Positions 8,251-18,271 of a DNA stretch of 64,000 bases are shown piece by piece (the stretch's first letter is position 1; each line of letters opens with the position of its first letter). Source of the stretch: Klebsiella africana (GTDB lineage Bacteria > Pseudomonadota > Gammaproteobacteria > Enterobacterales > Enterobacteriaceae); assembly GCF_020526085.1 (NCBI RefSeq), contig NZ_CP084874.1, forward strand, positions 1,798,001-1,862,000, in the 5' to 3' direction. The notes under the pieces were generated by a model. The model did no database searches. It was not told where the DNA came from and was given only the letters and a program-made list of their open reading frames with translations. Both the position numbers and the translations under genes were made by a program.

Positions 8251-9051
8251 TTAGTGAACAATACGTTGTTCGTCTTCATCCTGCAGGCCATTCTCACGAA
8301 TACGCATTAGCGGGTCCTGCCGGTAAAACTGGCAGAAACGCTGCCACAGGGCCGGGAAACGAGGCGCAAACAATTCGGGGGCACTGAAAAAATATTCCGA
8401 TAGCACGGCAAAACATTCCGCGGGATCGGTCGCTGCATAGGCATCAATGCTGGCCGCGCTCTCTCCCACCAGGTCTATCTCATCCTGAATATTGTTCATT
8501 GCCGCGTGGAGATCGTGTTCCCAACCGGCAACCTCGCGCAGCGGGATCAGAGGCACGCCGCTGGCCCGATCGCCGTTTCGCGTATCAAGCTTATGCGCCA
8601 CTTCATGCACTACGAGGTTAAAGCCTGAGGCATCAAACGAGTCCTGAATATCCAGCCAGTTCAGCACCACTGGACCCTGCTGCCAGCTCTGTCCCGATTG
8701 TACTACCCGTTGATTATGAACCAGTCCAATATCATCTTCCCATTCGTCATCCACCACAAACGGGGCAGGGTAGATGAGTACCTCATGGAAACCGTCCAGC
8801 CACTCGATACCGAGCTCAAGAACGGGCAGACAAAAGAGCATAGCAATGCGCGCCTGGTGCAGCGGGGTCAGCTCCAGCCCCTGTAATGCCACCAGCCGCT
8901 TTTGCTGTAAAAAACGGGCTGCCATCTGCGTAAGCTTCTGCTGCTCAGAGGGCGAAAGATGGGCTAAAACCGGAATGGCAAGCGCTTGCTCCCAGGGCAT
9001 CTCTGCGTTGCCGGACTCATCATCTGCTTTCCAGGGCCATTTAAACATCAT
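8251..9051 (-). CDS. mtfA: Zinc peptidase MtfA, Mlc-titration factor
   Basis: A 266-residue homologue of E. coli MtfA (YeeI), about the same length. The zinc motif HEVAH is seen in [12 protein letters not shown], with a downstream Glu-rich segment ([18 protein letters not shown]) that supplies the third ligand. MtfA binds the repressor Mlc and so relieves repression of ptsG, and it has peptidase activity in the cytosol. It lies between tRNA-Asn and tRNA-Ser as in E. coli. The ATG at 9051 follows a weak ribosome site. Confidence 0.95.
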   Translation of the reverse strand: MMFKWPWKADDESGNAEMPWEQALAIPVLAHLSPSEQQKLTQMAARFLQQKRLVALQGLELTPLHQARIAMLFCLPVLELGIEWLDGFHEVLIYPAPFVVDDEWEDDIGLVHNQRVVQSGQSWQQGPVVLNWLDIQDSFDASGFNLVVHEVAHKLDTRNGDRASGVPLIPLREVAGWEHDLHAAMNNIQDEIDLVGESAASIDAYAATDPAECFAVLSEYFFSAPELFAPRFPALWQRFCQFYRQDPLMRIRENGLQDEDEQRIVH

Positions 9052-9141
9052 ATTGCTCGCAAAGTCGTCACTTGAACACGATTACCGAAACAGATGCTAT
9101 TAAAATGCCAAAGATCCTGGCATTATAGCAACCATCACAGC

Positions 9142-9231
9142 GGAGAGATGCCGGAGCGGCTGAACGGACCGGTCTCGAAAACCGGAGTAGGGGCAACTCT
9201 ACCGGGGGTTCAAATCCCCCTCTCTCCGCCA
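9142..9231 (+). tRNA. serU: tRNA-Ser (CGA)
   Basis: A 90-base class-II tRNA with a long variable arm (AGTAGGGGCAACTCTAC). The anticodon loop is GGTCTCGAAAACC (CGA), the acceptor stem is GGAGAGA/TCTCTCC, and CCA is encoded. It matches E. coli serU, which has the same neighbours. Confidence 0.97.
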
Positions 9232-9470
9232 CTTTTTCCTCGTAAGACCATTCCCCTTCGATGATTCCGTTAGCTTCAGGTATAACGCCCGTGCTGGGGT
9301 ATCGCCATCATCATCGTCCTGGTTTCAGCGTAAAACGCCTGCGCGCCTGATCCTTTTGTGTTTTTACCGCTGAATGTTGCCCGAACGAGTTTAAACGCAT
9401 CATAAAGAGGGAAAGTGCGCCTGGAAAGCGGCAATGTCGAAAAGAGTGATCTCAACGGAGCGGGAACAAG

Positions 9471-9495
9471 AAAAAGCCCGCTGAGCGCGGGCTTA
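9471..9495 (-). terminator. Intrinsic terminator after the porin gene
   Basis: Read on the minus strand, GCCCGCGCTCAGCGGGC is followed by TTTTT. It starts about 9 bases after the porin stop codon. Confidence 0.85.
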
Positions 9496-9503
9496 GATGG
9501 GGA

Positions 9504-10649
9504 TTAGAACTGATAGACCAGACCGAGGGCGACGATGTCATCGGTCGCGATACCGCTGTTTTTGTAGAAGCGGTCGTCTTCATCCAGCAGGTTGATTTTG
9601 TAATCCACATAGGTGGACATATTTTTGTTGAAGTAGTAGGTCATGCCGATATCGACATACTTGACCAGATCTTTGTCGCCGTAGCGAGAATAGGTGTAGA
9701 GATCTTTACCCTTCGACTGTAGATAAGCCACAGACGGACGCAGCGGTAAATTAAAGTCGTCGAACTGATACTGCGCGACTACTTCGAAGTTCTGCGTCTT
9801 GTTGGCAATCCCGCCAAAACTATCGTTGCCGTAGAAGGTCATGTTGCGAGTTTCAGCATACATGGCGGCCAGATAGATGTTGTTGGCATCATATTTCGCG
9901 CCGACGGTCCAGGCATCGGCTTTATCGCCATTGGCGTAGCGGTGGCTGCTACGAGCTTCTGCCAGCTGGTTATGAGTACGGTCAGAAGACGAATAGGCTG
10001 CACCGAAGCTGATGCCCATATCGAGATCGTAGTAGCTGGAGATACCGAAACCGTCGCCATTTTCCCGCGCCAGTTTACGATCACCGCCGTTATTAGTGCC
10101 TTCGCCAGAACCGGCGTTTTCATTATTACCCTGATACTGCAGGGCGAAGTGCAGGCCATCGACAAGGCCGAAGAAGTCGCTGTTACGATAGGTGGCCACG
10201 CCGTTGGTACGGCCGGTCATGTAGACGTCGGTCTGGGTGTAGGTATCGCCGCCAAATTCCGGCAACATATCGGTCCAGGATTCAATGTCGTAAACCACAC
10301 CGTAGTTACGACCGTAATCCAGTGAGCCCCAGTCGGCAAACTTCAGACCGGCAAAGCCGAGACGGGTCCAGGAATTCGCGCCTTCTTTTTCGGTGGTGTT
10401 TGCCTGAATATTGTATTCCCACTGACCGTAGCCCGTTAATTCTGAGGCAATTTGTGTTTCGCCTTTCAGACCAAAGCGAACATAAGTCTGATCGCCGTCC
10501 TCTGAAGTGTCGTCAGAGAAGTAATGCAGGCCGTCGACTTTACCGTAGAGGTCCAGTTTGTTGCCGTTGTTGTTATAGATTTCCGCGGCATTAACGGCGT
10601 TGGCCATTAAGAGTGCCGGTACTATGAGTGCCAGTACTTTTCTTTTCAT
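9504..10649 (-). CDS. OmpC/PhoE-family trimeric porin (OmpS/OmpN-like)
   Basis: A 381-residue outer-membrane general porin. It has a signal peptide ([26 protein letters not shown]), the mature start [15 protein letters not shown], the constriction-loop L3 motif [11 protein letters not shown], and the C-terminal VYQF ending in the aromatic residue needed for Bam-dependent assembly. It forms hydrophilic channels. It sits where E. coli has the broken porin gene yedS and where Salmonella has ompS1, so it looks like the intact orthologue. The 0.5-kb upstream region is very AT-rich, which fits a silenced gene under OmpR/H-NS-type control. Which named Klebsiella porin it equals I cannot settle. Confidence 0.85.
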   Translation of the reverse strand: MKRKVLALIVPALLMANAVNAAEIYNNNGNKLDLYGKVDGLHYFSDDTSEDGDQTYVRFGLKGETQIASELTGYGQWEYNIQANTTEKEGANSWTRLGFAGLKFADWGSLDYGRNYGVVYDIESWTDMLPEFGGDTYTQTDVYMTGRTNGVATYRNSDFFGLVDGLHFALQYQGNNENAGSGEGTNNGGDRKLARENGDGFGISSYYDLDMGISFGAAYSSSDRTHNQLAEARSSHRYANGDKADAWTVGAKYDANNIYLAAMYAETRNMTFYGNDSFGGIANKTQNFEVVAQYQFDDFNLPLRPSVAYLQSKGKDLYTYSRYGDKDLVKYVDIGMTYYFNKNMSTYVDYKINLLDEDDRFYKNSGIATDDIVALGLVYQF

Positions 10650-11188
10650 TATATATTCCCTTTTAATAATAATTGCTATGAATTATGACAATCCCTCCGG
10701 AATGACTATCAGATACTAACGACTAAGTTCTTTTTTATTTAAAATAAAATATGTAAATAAATGATGTAAAATATTTCCAATTATTTCAATATGGTTCTTT
10801 ATATTAAAATTAAATATTTCCATCCAACCTATAATTTTCATATATAGCAATACTTTATTGAATATCTAGTTGGTTGTTGTTAATTTTATGAAATGGATTG
10901 TATAAATTATATGCAAAAGAGTTATTCATTATGGAAATTTATTTTTTGTGAATGGAAATAACCAGATAATTATTAACTCAGCTTGCGTTATTTAAAGAGT
11001 GAATAGCTTCAAGCGTACGGGGAAATAATCAAGACACCTCTTCAGTCTGTGCGCATTGGCAGCAGAAGTCGCGAGATGGTGCAGAAGAAAGAGATGAAAC
11101 TGCTGCCTGTGACGCGTGTTGGCGGTATAATGTGATGCTAGTCACGTTTTAGGTGGCGGTAGTGTGTTGTGTCACGGAGAGGAAAGAG
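10650..11188. other. AT-rich intergenic region upstream of the porin
   Basis: About 540 bases without a convincing gene. Bases 10660-10980 are strongly AT-rich with runs such as TTTTTTATTTAAAATAAAATATG, in contrast to the GC-rich surroundings. This is the kind of curved DNA bound by H-NS and LeuO upstream of quiescent porins. E. coli has the sRNA RseX in this interval, but I see no clear counterpart. No OmpR site is called. Confidence 0.5.
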
Positions 11189-11470
11189 ATGGAAGAGCAG
11201 GCAAAACGCAGCCCCGGAGGGAAGCTCGCGTTATGGGCGTTGTATGCTTTTTGCGGATACTGTATCTGGGTCATTGTGCGTTACTGGTGGGTGGTTGGCA
11301 AAATTCAGAGCGTTCCCGGCGCCAGTGTGGACGGCGATTTTGGAACCACGGCAGGGAAATGGCTGGGTGCGCTGTTGGGCATGCTAGTCCTCGGCGGTAT
11401 TGGATCCATCCTCGGCGCGGTCGTCTGGTATACCCGGCCATCCCGCGGTGGGCAAGATAATCCGCGGTAA
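11189..11470 (+). CDS. Small inner-membrane protein
   Basis: A 93-residue protein starting MEEQAKRSPGG, with the ATG preceded by AGAGGAAAGAG. Two membrane segments are visible: about residues 10-32 (LALWALYAFCGYCIWVIV) and 57-82 (WLGALLGMLVLGGIGSILGAVVW). A short loop of about 25 residues joins them. E. coli has the small membrane protein gene yedR at this position, but I cannot confirm homology. Function unknown. A longer reading from 11153 lacks a ribosome site. Confidence 0.7.
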   Translation: MEEQAKRSPGGKLALWALYAFCGYCIWVIVRYWWVVGKIQSVPGASVDGDFGTTAGKWLGALLGMLVLGGIGSILGAVVWYTRPSRGGQDNPR

Positions 11471-11512
11471 AGTTGCTATGCTCGGGGCTGACCTTCATAT
11501 AGAGGAAAGCTT

Positions 11513-12220
11513 ATGGACCTGGTTGACTGGCAGCAACGATTTGAGCACTGGATACTCACGCATCACACGCAGGATGATGCCGCGCACGATCTGTCCCATT
11601 TTCGTCGCGTCTGGGCCACGGCCATTCAGCTGGCCGCGGGTGAGGAGGTCGACCGGCTGGTACTTCTCACGGCTTGCTATTTTCATGACATCGTCAGTCT
11701 GCCTAAAAATCATCCCGAGCGAAGCCGCTCCTCAATGATGGCCGCTGAGAAAACCCTCGCTATTTTGCAGTCGTCATTTGCTGATTTTCCCGTGGAGCGT
11801 TACCCGGCGGTGAGCCATGCAATTGAGGCGCACAGCTTCAGCGCGGCGATCCCACCGCGCACGCTGGAGGCGAAAATTGTCCAGGATGCCGATCGGCTCG
11901 AGTCGCTGGGCGCTATTGGCCTGGCGCGGGTCTTTGCTGTCGCCGGCGCGTTGAACACCATCTTATTTGATGCCGCTGATCCCTTTGCCGACCAGCGGGC
12001 GCTGGATGACAGAAAATATGCTCTCGACCATTTCCAGTGCAAACTCCTGCGCCTGCCGGAAAGCATGCAAACAGTCAGAGGCAGAGCGATGGCCGAGCAT
12101 AATGCGCGCTTTCTCGTCGAATTTATGGCCAAGCTCAGCGCGGAGCTGCAGGGCGAGCCGCTGGCGCTGGATGAAGCGGTTTTACGCCGCTTTGCACCGC
12201 AGGCGTCAACCGACCATTGA
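11513..12220 (+). CDS. yedJ: HD-domain phosphohydrolase YedJ
   Basis: A 235-residue homologue of E. coli YedJ. HD-domain residues are visible: the His of [11 protein letters not shown], the His-Asp pair of [13 protein letters not shown], a His in IEAHSF, and the Asp of [13 protein letters not shown]. The family hydrolyses phosphate esters or nucleotides with a bound metal; the E. coli substrate is unsettled. AGAGGAAAGCTT precedes the ATG. It lies 43 bases upstream of dcm in the same direction, the E. coli arrangement. Confidence 0.9.
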   Translation: MDLVDWQQRFEHWILTHHTQDDAAHDLSHFRRVWATAIQLAAGEEVDRLVLLTACYFHDIVSLPKNHPERSRSSMMAAEKTLAILQSSFADFPVERYPAVSHAIEAHSFSAAIPPRTLEAKIVQDADRLESLGAIGLARVFAVAGALNTILFDAADPFADQRALDDRKYALDHFQCKLLRLPESMQTVRGRAMAEHNARFLVEFMAKLSAELQGEPLALDEAVLRRFAPQASTDH

Positions 12221-12263
12221 TTTATGGTACTCTCTGCAAAAATCGTCCGCGCTGGTTGAGGAT

Positions 12264-13697
12264 ATGCCGCAAAAGTTAATTAAGGAAAACAGGTCGTTGT
12301 CGTTGGCAGAGCAGGCCGGGATAGAGGCTCAGGCGCTGCTGCGTCAGCTGATGACGATCTATGATGTGAAAACGCTGGTCGCCGAGCTGGTAAGCGTCGG
12401 GGAGCAGCACTGGAGCGCGGCAATCCTCAAGCGCGTAGTGACGCTCAACCGCGCGGCGGAACGTTTACGTCCGCAGGAGATCGCCCACCTTGCAACACTG
12501 CTGCCGGCCCCGCCTGCTCATCATCCGCACTATGGGTTCCGTTTTGTCGATCTGTTTGCCGGCATCGGCGGGATCCGCAGCGGTTTTGAAGCTATCGGCG
12601 GACAATGCGTCTTTACCAGCGAGTGGAACAAGCACGCCGTGCGTACCTATAAGGCTAACTGGTACTGCGATCCGCAGCAGCATCGTTTTAATGAAGATAT
12701 CCGCGATATTACCCTCAGCCATCGTCCTGAGGTCAGTGACGAGGAGGCGGCACAGCATATTCGTGAAGCCATTCCTCAGCATGACGTGTTGCTGGCCGGC
12801 TTTCCCTGCCAGCCTTTCTCACTTGCCGGGGTGTCCAAAAAAAATGCCATGGGCCGCGCCCACGGTTTTGCCTGCGAAACCCAGGGAACACTGTTTTTTG
12901 ATGTGGTGAGAATTATCGCTGCCCGTCAGCCGGCTATTTTTGTGCTGGAGAATGTTAAAAACCTCAAAAGTCACGATCAGGGGCGCACTTTCCGCATCAT
13001 CATGCAGACGCTGGATGAGCTGGGCTATGAAGTGGCTGACGCGGGGCATATCGGGCCGGATGATCCCAAGGTGATCGATGGACGCCATTTCTTGCCTCAA
13101 CACCGGGAGCGTATCGTGCTGGTGGGTTTCCGTCGCGATCTGCAGCTGCATGAAGGATTTACGCTCCGCGCCATCGCGGCGCAGTACCCAGCGGTGCGGC
13201 CAACGTTTGGCGAGCTGCTGGAGCCGACGGTCGATGCAAAATTTATCCTCACCGCGGTGTTGTGGAAATATCTTTATCGTTATGCCCGCAAGCATCAGGC
13301 GCGGGGCAATGGTTTTGGTTATGGCCTGGTTGACCCCAGCAACCCCCACAGTGTGGCCCGGACGCTGTCTGCCCGCTACTATAAAGATGGTGCCGAAATT
13401 CTTGTCGATCGCGGCTGGGACCGGGCGCTGGGTGAGAAGCACTTTGACGATCCGCAAAATCAGCAGCGGCGGCCTCGCCGGTTGACACCGCGCGAGTGCG
13501 CCCGGCTAATGGGCTTTGAATCGCCGCAGGGGACGCGTTTTCGCATTCCAGTATCGGATACCCAGGCCTATCGCCAGTTCGGCAATTCGGTGGTGGTTCC
13601 GGTCTTTGCCGCGGTGGCGAGACTCCTGGCGCCGCGCATCGCTCAGGCGGTGGCGCGTCGTGAAGCGGATGATAACGATGGCGGATGTTCACGATAA
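12264..13697 (+). CDS. dcm: DNA cytosine-C5 methyltransferase Dcm
   Basis: A 477-residue protein closely matching E. coli Dcm (472 residues), which methylates the inner C of CCWGG. Motif I is [15 protein letters not shown], the catalytic motif IV is [11 protein letters not shown], motif VI is ENVKN, and motifs VIII-X include [11 protein letters not shown] and FGNSVVVP. I take the ATG at 12264, which gives [11 protein letters not shown] and the length closest to E. coli, although its GAGG is only 2 bases away. A TTG at 12297 behind AAGGAAAA is an alternative. The 3' end overlaps vsr by 20 bases in another frame. Confidence 0.95.
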   Translation: MPQKLIKENRSLSLAEQAGIEAQALLRQLMTIYDVKTLVAELVSVGEQHWSAAILKRVVTLNRAAERLRPQEIAHLATLLPAPPAHHPHYGFRFVDLFAGIGGIRSGFEAIGGQCVFTSEWNKHAVRTYKANWYCDPQQHRFNEDIRDITLSHRPEVSDEEAAQHIREAIPQHDVLLAGFPCQPFSLAGVSKKNAMGRAHGFACETQGTLFFDVVRIIAARQPAIFVLENVKNLKSHDQGRTFRIIMQTLDELGYEVADAGHIGPDDPKVIDGRHFLPQHRERIVLVGFRRDLQLHEGFTLRAIAAQYPAVRPTFGELLEPTVDAKFILTAVLWKYLYRYARKHQARGNGFGYGLVDPSNPHSVARTLSARYYKDGAEILVDRGWDRALGEKHFDDPQNQQRRPRRLTPRECARLMGFESPQGTRFRIPVSDTQAYRQFGNSVVVPVFAAVARLLAPRIAQAVARREADDNDGGCSR

Positions 13698-14172
13698 AGC
13701 CACCCGCAGTAAAAATATGCGGGCTATCGCCACGCGCGATACGGCGATTGAAAAGCGGATAGCGGCGCTGCTGACGGGGGCGGGATTCACCTTTGTCGCC
13801 CAGGATCGCGCGCTGCCGGGACGCCCCGATTTCGCTTTACCCGACTACCGTTGCGTTATCTTTACTCACGGCTGTTTCTGGCATCACCATGACTGTTATC
13901 TGTTTAAAGTACCGGCCACCCGGACGGCATTCTGGCTGGATAAAATCGCCGGCAACGTGGCGCGCGACGCCCGCGACCGGCAACATCTGGCAGAGCAGGG
14001 CTGGCGGGTACTTATCATCTGGGAATGTGCCCTGCGCGGCCGGTTGAAGCTGAATGATGAGGCGCTCACCGAGCGTCTTGAAGAGTGGATCTGCGGCGCC
14101 GGGCATGACGCGCAGATCGATACGCAGGGGATCCGCGAGCTGGCGCTTACTTCGACGCCTTACAAGGGGTAG
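13678..14172 (+). CDS. vsr: Very-short-patch repair endonuclease Vsr
   Basis: A 164-residue homologue of E. coli Vsr (156 residues). It nicks 5' of the T in T:G mismatches that arise by deamination at Dcm sites. The metal-binding Asp is in LPGRPDFAL and the catalytic His residues are in THGCFWHHH. The start [15 protein letters not shown] is identical to E. coli as I recall it. The start overlaps dcm, so the two are translationally coupled. The last 26 bases overlap the end of the convergent yedA. Confidence 0.95.
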   Translation: MADVHDKATRSKNMRAIATRDTAIEKRIAALLTGAGFTFVAQDRALPGRPDFALPDYRCVIFTHGCFWHHHDCYLFKVPATRTAFWLDKIAGNVARDARDRQHLAEQGWRVLIIWECALRGRLKLNDEALTERLEEWICGAGHDAQIDTQGIRELALTSTPYKG

Positions 14173-15058
14173 CCTTGCTGCCGGCGGGGAAGAGATATTT
14201 CCCCAGCGTTACCAGCACCACGGCGAAAATAATCAACGCCAGCGCCAGCCACTCGATGAGTGACAGGCTCTCGCCACCGAACCCCGTGCCGAGGAGAACC
14301 GCGACCACCGGATTAACATAGGCGTAGCTGGTGGCCACTGCCGGGGTGACATTGCGGATTAAAAACATGTAGGCGTTGATGGCGATAAGCGAGCCAAAGA
14401 TAGCCAGATAGGCCAGAGCGGCAATCCCTGACCAGGAGGGCGCCTGGGTTAAGGTTTCTCCGGTTAGCCAGGAAGCGGCCAGCAGGACGATCCCGGCGGC
14501 AAGCATCTCGATAGCGCCCGCCATCATGCCGGTCGGCAGCACGATCCGCGACCCGTAAACCGAGCCGAAGGCCCAGCTTAATGAGCCGATCAGGATCAGC
14601 AGCGCGCCCCAGGGGTTGCCGTTCAGATTGCCACCACTGTTTAGCATCACGATACCCGCCAGGCCAATCGCAATGCCCAGCCACTCCAGTTTACGCGTGG
14701 CGATGCCAAAAAAGCGGCTGAAGCACAAGGTGAACAGCGGAACGGTAGCAACCATCACCGCCGCGATGCCGGAGGGGACATGTTGATGTTCAGCCAGGGT
14801 GACGAAGCCGTTGCCGACGGCAAGCAGTAAAATTCCGATAAGTGCAGCGTTAAGCAGCGGCCGCCATGCCGGCAGTTTATGACCGGTGGCCAGCAGCCAG
14901 CCCAGCAGCAGCACGCCGGTGGAAAGGAAGCGAATGCCGGCCATCATGAGTGGCGGCCAGCTGGCGACGCCGACGGCGATGGCAAAATAGGTTGAGCCCC
15001 AAATGATATACAGCGCAAACAGCGCCCCGATAAGCGGTAACAGCTGACGGGTAGACAT
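14147..15058 (-). CDS. yedA: DMT/EamA-family transporter YedA
   Basis: A 303-residue inner-membrane protein with two EamA repeats and about 10 membrane segments, highly similar to E. coli YedA (IIWGSTYFAIAVG near the N-terminus, SLSWAFGSVYGSRI in the second repeat). The family exports amino acids or metabolites; the YedA substrate is not firmly known. The gene is convergent with vsr and the coding ends overlap by 26 bases. Confidence 0.93.
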   Translation of the reverse strand: MSTRQLLPLIGALFALYIIWGSTYFAIAVGVASWPPLMMAGIRFLSTGVLLLGWLLATGHKLPAWRPLLNAALIGILLLAVGNGFVTLAEHQHVPSGIAAVMVATVPLFTLCFSRFFGIATRKLEWLGIAIGLAGIVMLNSGGNLNGNPWGALLILIGSLSWAFGSVYGSRIVLPTGMMAGAIEMLAAGIVLLAASWLTGETLTQAPSWSGIAALAYLAIFGSLIAINAYMFLIRNVTPAVATSYAYVNPVVAVLLGTGFGGESLSLIEWLALALIIFAVVLVTLGKYLFPAGSKATPCKASK

Positions 15059-15218
15059 ACTTCCTCACGACGGTGCAGAGATAGAAAGGGGACATATAGT
15101 AAACGTGAAAACAATCGTGCTGGCGAGCGCTTAATTTGCGTGAGCTTGTTAAATTTATATTGACTAGTTGTACCTTGGGCACCGGCCGTTTTTTAACGCA
15201 TACTCGAGGGAGACATTG

Positions 15219-15263
15219 ATGAAAAGAGAAGGAAAATCATTTTGGCAGGAAGTAGTCTTTTAA
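15219..15263 (+). CDS. Possible 14-codon upstream ORF overlapping the yedI start
   Basis: ATG at 15219, stop at 15261-15263, reading [14 protein letters not shown]. It has an excellent ribosome site (GAGGGAGA at 15206-15213, 5 bases before the ATG), better than that of yedI. It runs across the yedI TTG start in a different frame, so it could couple or limit yedI translation. Evidence is positional only, and it could be a chance ORF. Confidence 0.3.
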   Translation: MKREGKSFWQEVVF

Positions 15264-16153
15264 CGTTACTCGATGATATCGCCACGCTGCTGGATGATAT
15301 TTCTGTGATGGGCAAGGTCGCGGCGAAAAAAACGGCGGGGGTGCTGGGTGACGATTTGTCTCTCAATGCCCAACAGGTTACCGGGGTGCGGGCGAATCGC
15401 GAACTGCCTGTGGTCTGGGGAGTGGCAAAAGGGTCGTTCGTTAACAAAGTGATCCTCGTGCCACTGGCTTTGTTGATCAGCGCCTTTATCCCCTGGGCGA
15501 TTACTCCATTGTTGATGCTGGGCGGTGCGTTTCTCTGTTTCGAAGGGGTGGAGAAGGTGCTGCACAGTCTGGAGGCACGCAAGCACAAAGAGGATCCCGA
15601 ACGGCGGCAGCAGCGTCTTGCAGCGCTGGCGGAGCGCGATCCGTTGGCCTTTGAGCGTGACAAAGTCAAAGGGGCAATTCGCACCGATTTTATTTTGTCC
15701 GCGGAAATTGTCGCCATCACCCTCGGCATTGTGGCGGAAGCACCACTGCTAAATCAGATCCTGATCCTCTCCGGCATCGCCATTCTGGTCACCATCGGGG
15801 TCTATGGCCTGGTAGGCGTGATCGTCAAGCTGGATGATATGGGGTACTGGCTGGTGGAAAAGCGTGGCACGCTGGCGCAATGGTTGGGCAAAGGATTATT
15901 AGCCGTGGCTCCCCGACTGATGAAAGTGCTCTCTATCGTCGGCACGCTCGCCATGTTCCTTGTGGGGGGGGGGATTGTGGTTCACGGCATCGCGCCGCTA
16001 CATCATGCCATTGAGCACTGGAGTGCGGGTCTGGGTGGGGTGATAGCCTCCTCGCTGCCGGTCATCGCCAATCTGGTGCTGGGTTTTATCATTGGTGCGG
16101 TGGTTCTGGCGGGAGTGAAGGGGGTTAGCCGTCTGCGTCAGTCCCTAAAATAA
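15242..16153 (+). CDS. yedI: DUF808-family inner-membrane protein YedI
   Basis: A 303-residue protein highly similar to E. coli YedI, with several hydrophobic segments (for example [18 protein letters not shown] and the late [17 protein letters not shown]). Function unknown. The start is a TTG codon giving [12 protein letters not shown] as in E. coli, with AAGGAAAA upstream. The rare start codon and the overlapping small ORF suggest weak or controlled translation. Confidence 0.92.
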   Translation: MAGSSLLTLLDDIATLLDDISVMGKVAAKKTAGVLGDDLSLNAQQVTGVRANRELPVVWGVAKGSFVNKVILVPLALLISAFIPWAITPLLMLGGAFLCFEGVEKVLHSLEARKHKEDPERRQQRLAALAERDPLAFERDKVKGAIRTDFILSAEIVAITLGIVAEAPLLNQILILSGIAILVTIGVYGLVGVIVKLDDMGYWLVEKRGTLAQWLGKGLLAVAPRLMKVLSIVGTLAMFLVGGGIVVHGIAPLHHAIEHWSAGLGGVIASSLPVIANLVLGFIIGAVVLAGVKGVSRLRQSLK

Positions 16154-16289
16154 CGCGTCAGGATGCTCGGCGTCGTGTTATCTACCCCTGGAAACAAAGC
16201 GCCGGGAATGCCAGGCGTTTCAGTGCGCCCGCAGGCCAAAGCGCCTGGGGCGCGGATGCTGTCAGGTTTGCGGAACGTACTGCGAGAAA

Positions 16290-17972
16290 ATGATGGATAA
16301 GTCACTGCGGTTGACGTTGAAAAAGCTTCATCAACTGACTCGTCCATCGCATGTGGTCAATGTGTGCTTTATCGTGGTGCTGTTTTGCTCCACACTGCTG
16401 ATTTGGCGCGAAATCAACGTCCTGGAAGAGGCCTACGTGGCCAACCAGCGTAACAATCTGGCGAACGTCGCTCATGAAATGGACGGACTGCTGCAGTTCA
16501 ACATCGACAGAATGATGTTTTTTCGGCATGGGATGCAGGCTGCTCTCGAACAGCCGCTCGATATCGACGTCTTGCGTAAGGCCAGCCAGCGCTATCTGAG
16601 TCAGCGCCGTCTGGAAGCCTGGCGGGTGGCACTGCCAAATCGCCGAACGCTGCCGGTATTTGGCGTCTCGGGCAGTGTCGTCAGCAACAATCCAATGCTG
16701 TTAGCAGACGATCCTCTGGCGGCGGATGAGCTGATGGCCACTCTTGAGCTGGGCTATCTGTTGAATCTGACGCAGCATGACCGCGATTTCGCTGAGCGGA
16801 TGCAGTATATCTCCCGCAGCGGTTTTTTCACCTCGACCCTGCCGCTGCGGGACGAGTCGCAGGTGATGGCCCACTATTCGCAAGCCGTCAACGCCCTCTG
16901 GTTTACCCGACAGACCCAGCGGAATAATCCCGGGCGAGGCGTCATCTGGCAAACTTTTCCTGATGATGACCCACAACTGGAAGAGCAGGTGGTCACCGCT
17001 TCGATACCACTGGATTTTGCCGGTTACTGGCGCGGCGTGCTGGCAATGGATTTCTCGGTCAATGAGATAAAAGCGTTTTTGGTCAGTGCCATGCAGGGAG
17101 GACAAGAAGGGGAGTATCAGCTCTATGATAGCCATTTGAACCTGCTGGCTTCTTCCGCGCCGGGAAATGTTCTCACGTTGCTCTCACCGCGGGAACAGGA
17201 GCTACTCAGCCGTGCGTTTGCCCATGATAACCAGGGGGGGCTGCGTCTGCTGACGCGCTATATCAGTTGGACCAAACTACGGAATTTTGACGGCGTACTG
17301 CTGAGGGTTCATACCTTGCGGGAAGGCGTGCGCGGAAATTTTGGCACCATCACCATCGCTTTGACCCTGATGTGGATCCTGTTCACGCTGATGCTGTTGC
17401 TCTCCTGGCTAGTGCTCCGCCGCATGGTCCGTAATATGAGCGTCCTGCAGACCTCTCTGGAATGGCAGGCCTGGCACGATGCGTTAACTCGTCTGCTCAA
17501 TCGCGGGGCGCTGTTTGAGCAAGCGATAACGGTAGCCAGGGCCTGCCAGCGCAGCGGACGGCCGCTGGCGGTGATCCAGCTCGACCTGGATCACTTCAAG
17601 GGCATTAACGATCGCTATGGTCATCAGGCGGGCGACAGGGTGCTGTCTACGGTGGCCAGCACGCTTGCCAGCACGGTCCGGGAGGGTGATCTGCTGGGCC
17701 GGGTTGGTGGGGAAGAGTTTTGCATCGTGATGCCGAATACCACGCTGCGGGAAGCGGCGGCGGTGGCGGAGCGCTTACGCCTGCGTGTTCAGGGCCGGGA
17801 AGTCTTTTTGCATAATAACGTGACGCTGCGGGTCAGCGCTTCGTTCGGAGTGAGCGCCAGCGAAGAGCAGGGAGAGTATCAATTTGAAGCATTGCAGTCG
17901 GTTGCCGATCGTCGACTCTATCAGGCCAAGCAAAATGGGCGCAATCAGGTCTGTTTTAGTGGCGAAGCGTGA
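16290..17972 (+). CDS. dgcQ: Diguanylate cyclase DgcQ
   Basis: A 560-residue membrane-anchored diguanylate cyclase, homologous to E. coli DgcQ/YedQ. A first membrane segment at about residues 22-42 (VNVCFIVVLFCSTLLIW), a large periplasmic domain and a second segment at about 350-375 precede the GGDEF domain. The active site reads GRVGGEEFCIVMP (GGEEF), and an inhibitory I-site RxxD is present as REGD exactly 5 residues before it, so product inhibition by c-di-GMP is likely. The output would be exopolysaccharide or biofilm control; the cellulose link is known in E. coli. The initiator may be the second of two ATGs (16293). Confidence 0.94.
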   Translation: MMDKSLRLTLKKLHQLTRPSHVVNVCFIVVLFCSTLLIWREINVLEEAYVANQRNNLANVAHEMDGLLQFNIDRMMFFRHGMQAALEQPLDIDVLRKASQRYLSQRRLEAWRVALPNRRTLPVFGVSGSVVSNNPMLLADDPLAADELMATLELGYLLNLTQHDRDFAERMQYISRSGFFTSTLPLRDESQVMAHYSQAVNALWFTRQTQRNNPGRGVIWQTFPDDDPQLEEQVVTASIPLDFAGYWRGVLAMDFSVNEIKAFLVSAMQGGQEGEYQLYDSHLNLLASSAPGNVLTLLSPREQELLSRAFAHDNQGGLRLLTRYISWTKLRNFDGVLLRVHTLREGVRGNFGTITIALTLMWILFTLMLLLSWLVLRRMVRNMSVLQTSLEWQAWHDALTRLLNRGALFEQAITVARACQRSGRPLAVIQLDLDHFKGINDRYGHQAGDRVLSTVASTLASTVREGDLLGRVGGEEFCIVMPNTTLREAAAVAERLRLRVQGREVFLHNNVTLRVSASFGVSASEEQGEYQFEALQSVADRRLYQAKQNGRNQVCFSGEA

Positions 17973-18141
17973 GTAAAACGTTTCGATCCTGGTGGCAAAA
18001 GTGAGAATTATCTTAAAGTGAGTGCTGGCGAAACCACTATCGAATGAAACCGGTTTGCGACGAACCCTTTCGGCATCAGCCTTGCAGGCGTGCCTATGGC
18101 AAAGCGCCTACATTCTCAATAATTTGCGTCATGAATATCGC

Positions 18142-18168
18142 TTGTCATGCAAAATAATTGAGGATAAT
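18142..18168 (+). promoter_or_regulatory. dsrA promoter
   Basis: TTGTCA (18142-18147) and GATAAT (18163-18168) are separated by 15 bases, with the RNA start 6 bases after the -10. The short spacer fits a weak promoter. E. coli dsrA is made mainly at low temperature. Confidence 0.6.
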
Positions 18169-18173
18169 GTTTC

Positions 18174-18260
18174 AACGCATCGGATTTCTCGGTGTAACGA
18201 ATTTTCAAGTGCTTCTTGCATTAGCAAGTTTGATCCCGACTCCTGCGAGTCGGGATTTTT
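18174..18260 (+). ncRNA. dsrA: Small regulatory RNA DsrA
   Basis: About 87 bases, with strong blockwise identity to E. coli DsrA: the start AACGCATCGGATTT, the rpoS-pairing region GGTGTAACGAATTTTCAAG, the middle GTGCTTCTTGC..AGCAAG, and a terminator hairpin ATCCCGACTCctgcGAGTCGGGAT followed by T residues. DsrA with Hfq activates rpoS translation and represses hns. In E. coli it thereby raises rcsA expression. It sits next to yodD and close to rcsA, as in E. coli. Confidence 0.92.
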
Positions 18261-18271
18261 TTCAACCGCGT

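Noticed and set aside
16195..16260. GC-rich imperfect repeats between yedI and dgcQ (GCGCCGGG.. and GCGCCTGGGGCGC)
   Set aside because: They could be a REP-like unit or a terminator, but arms are imperfect and no second copy was seen in the window.
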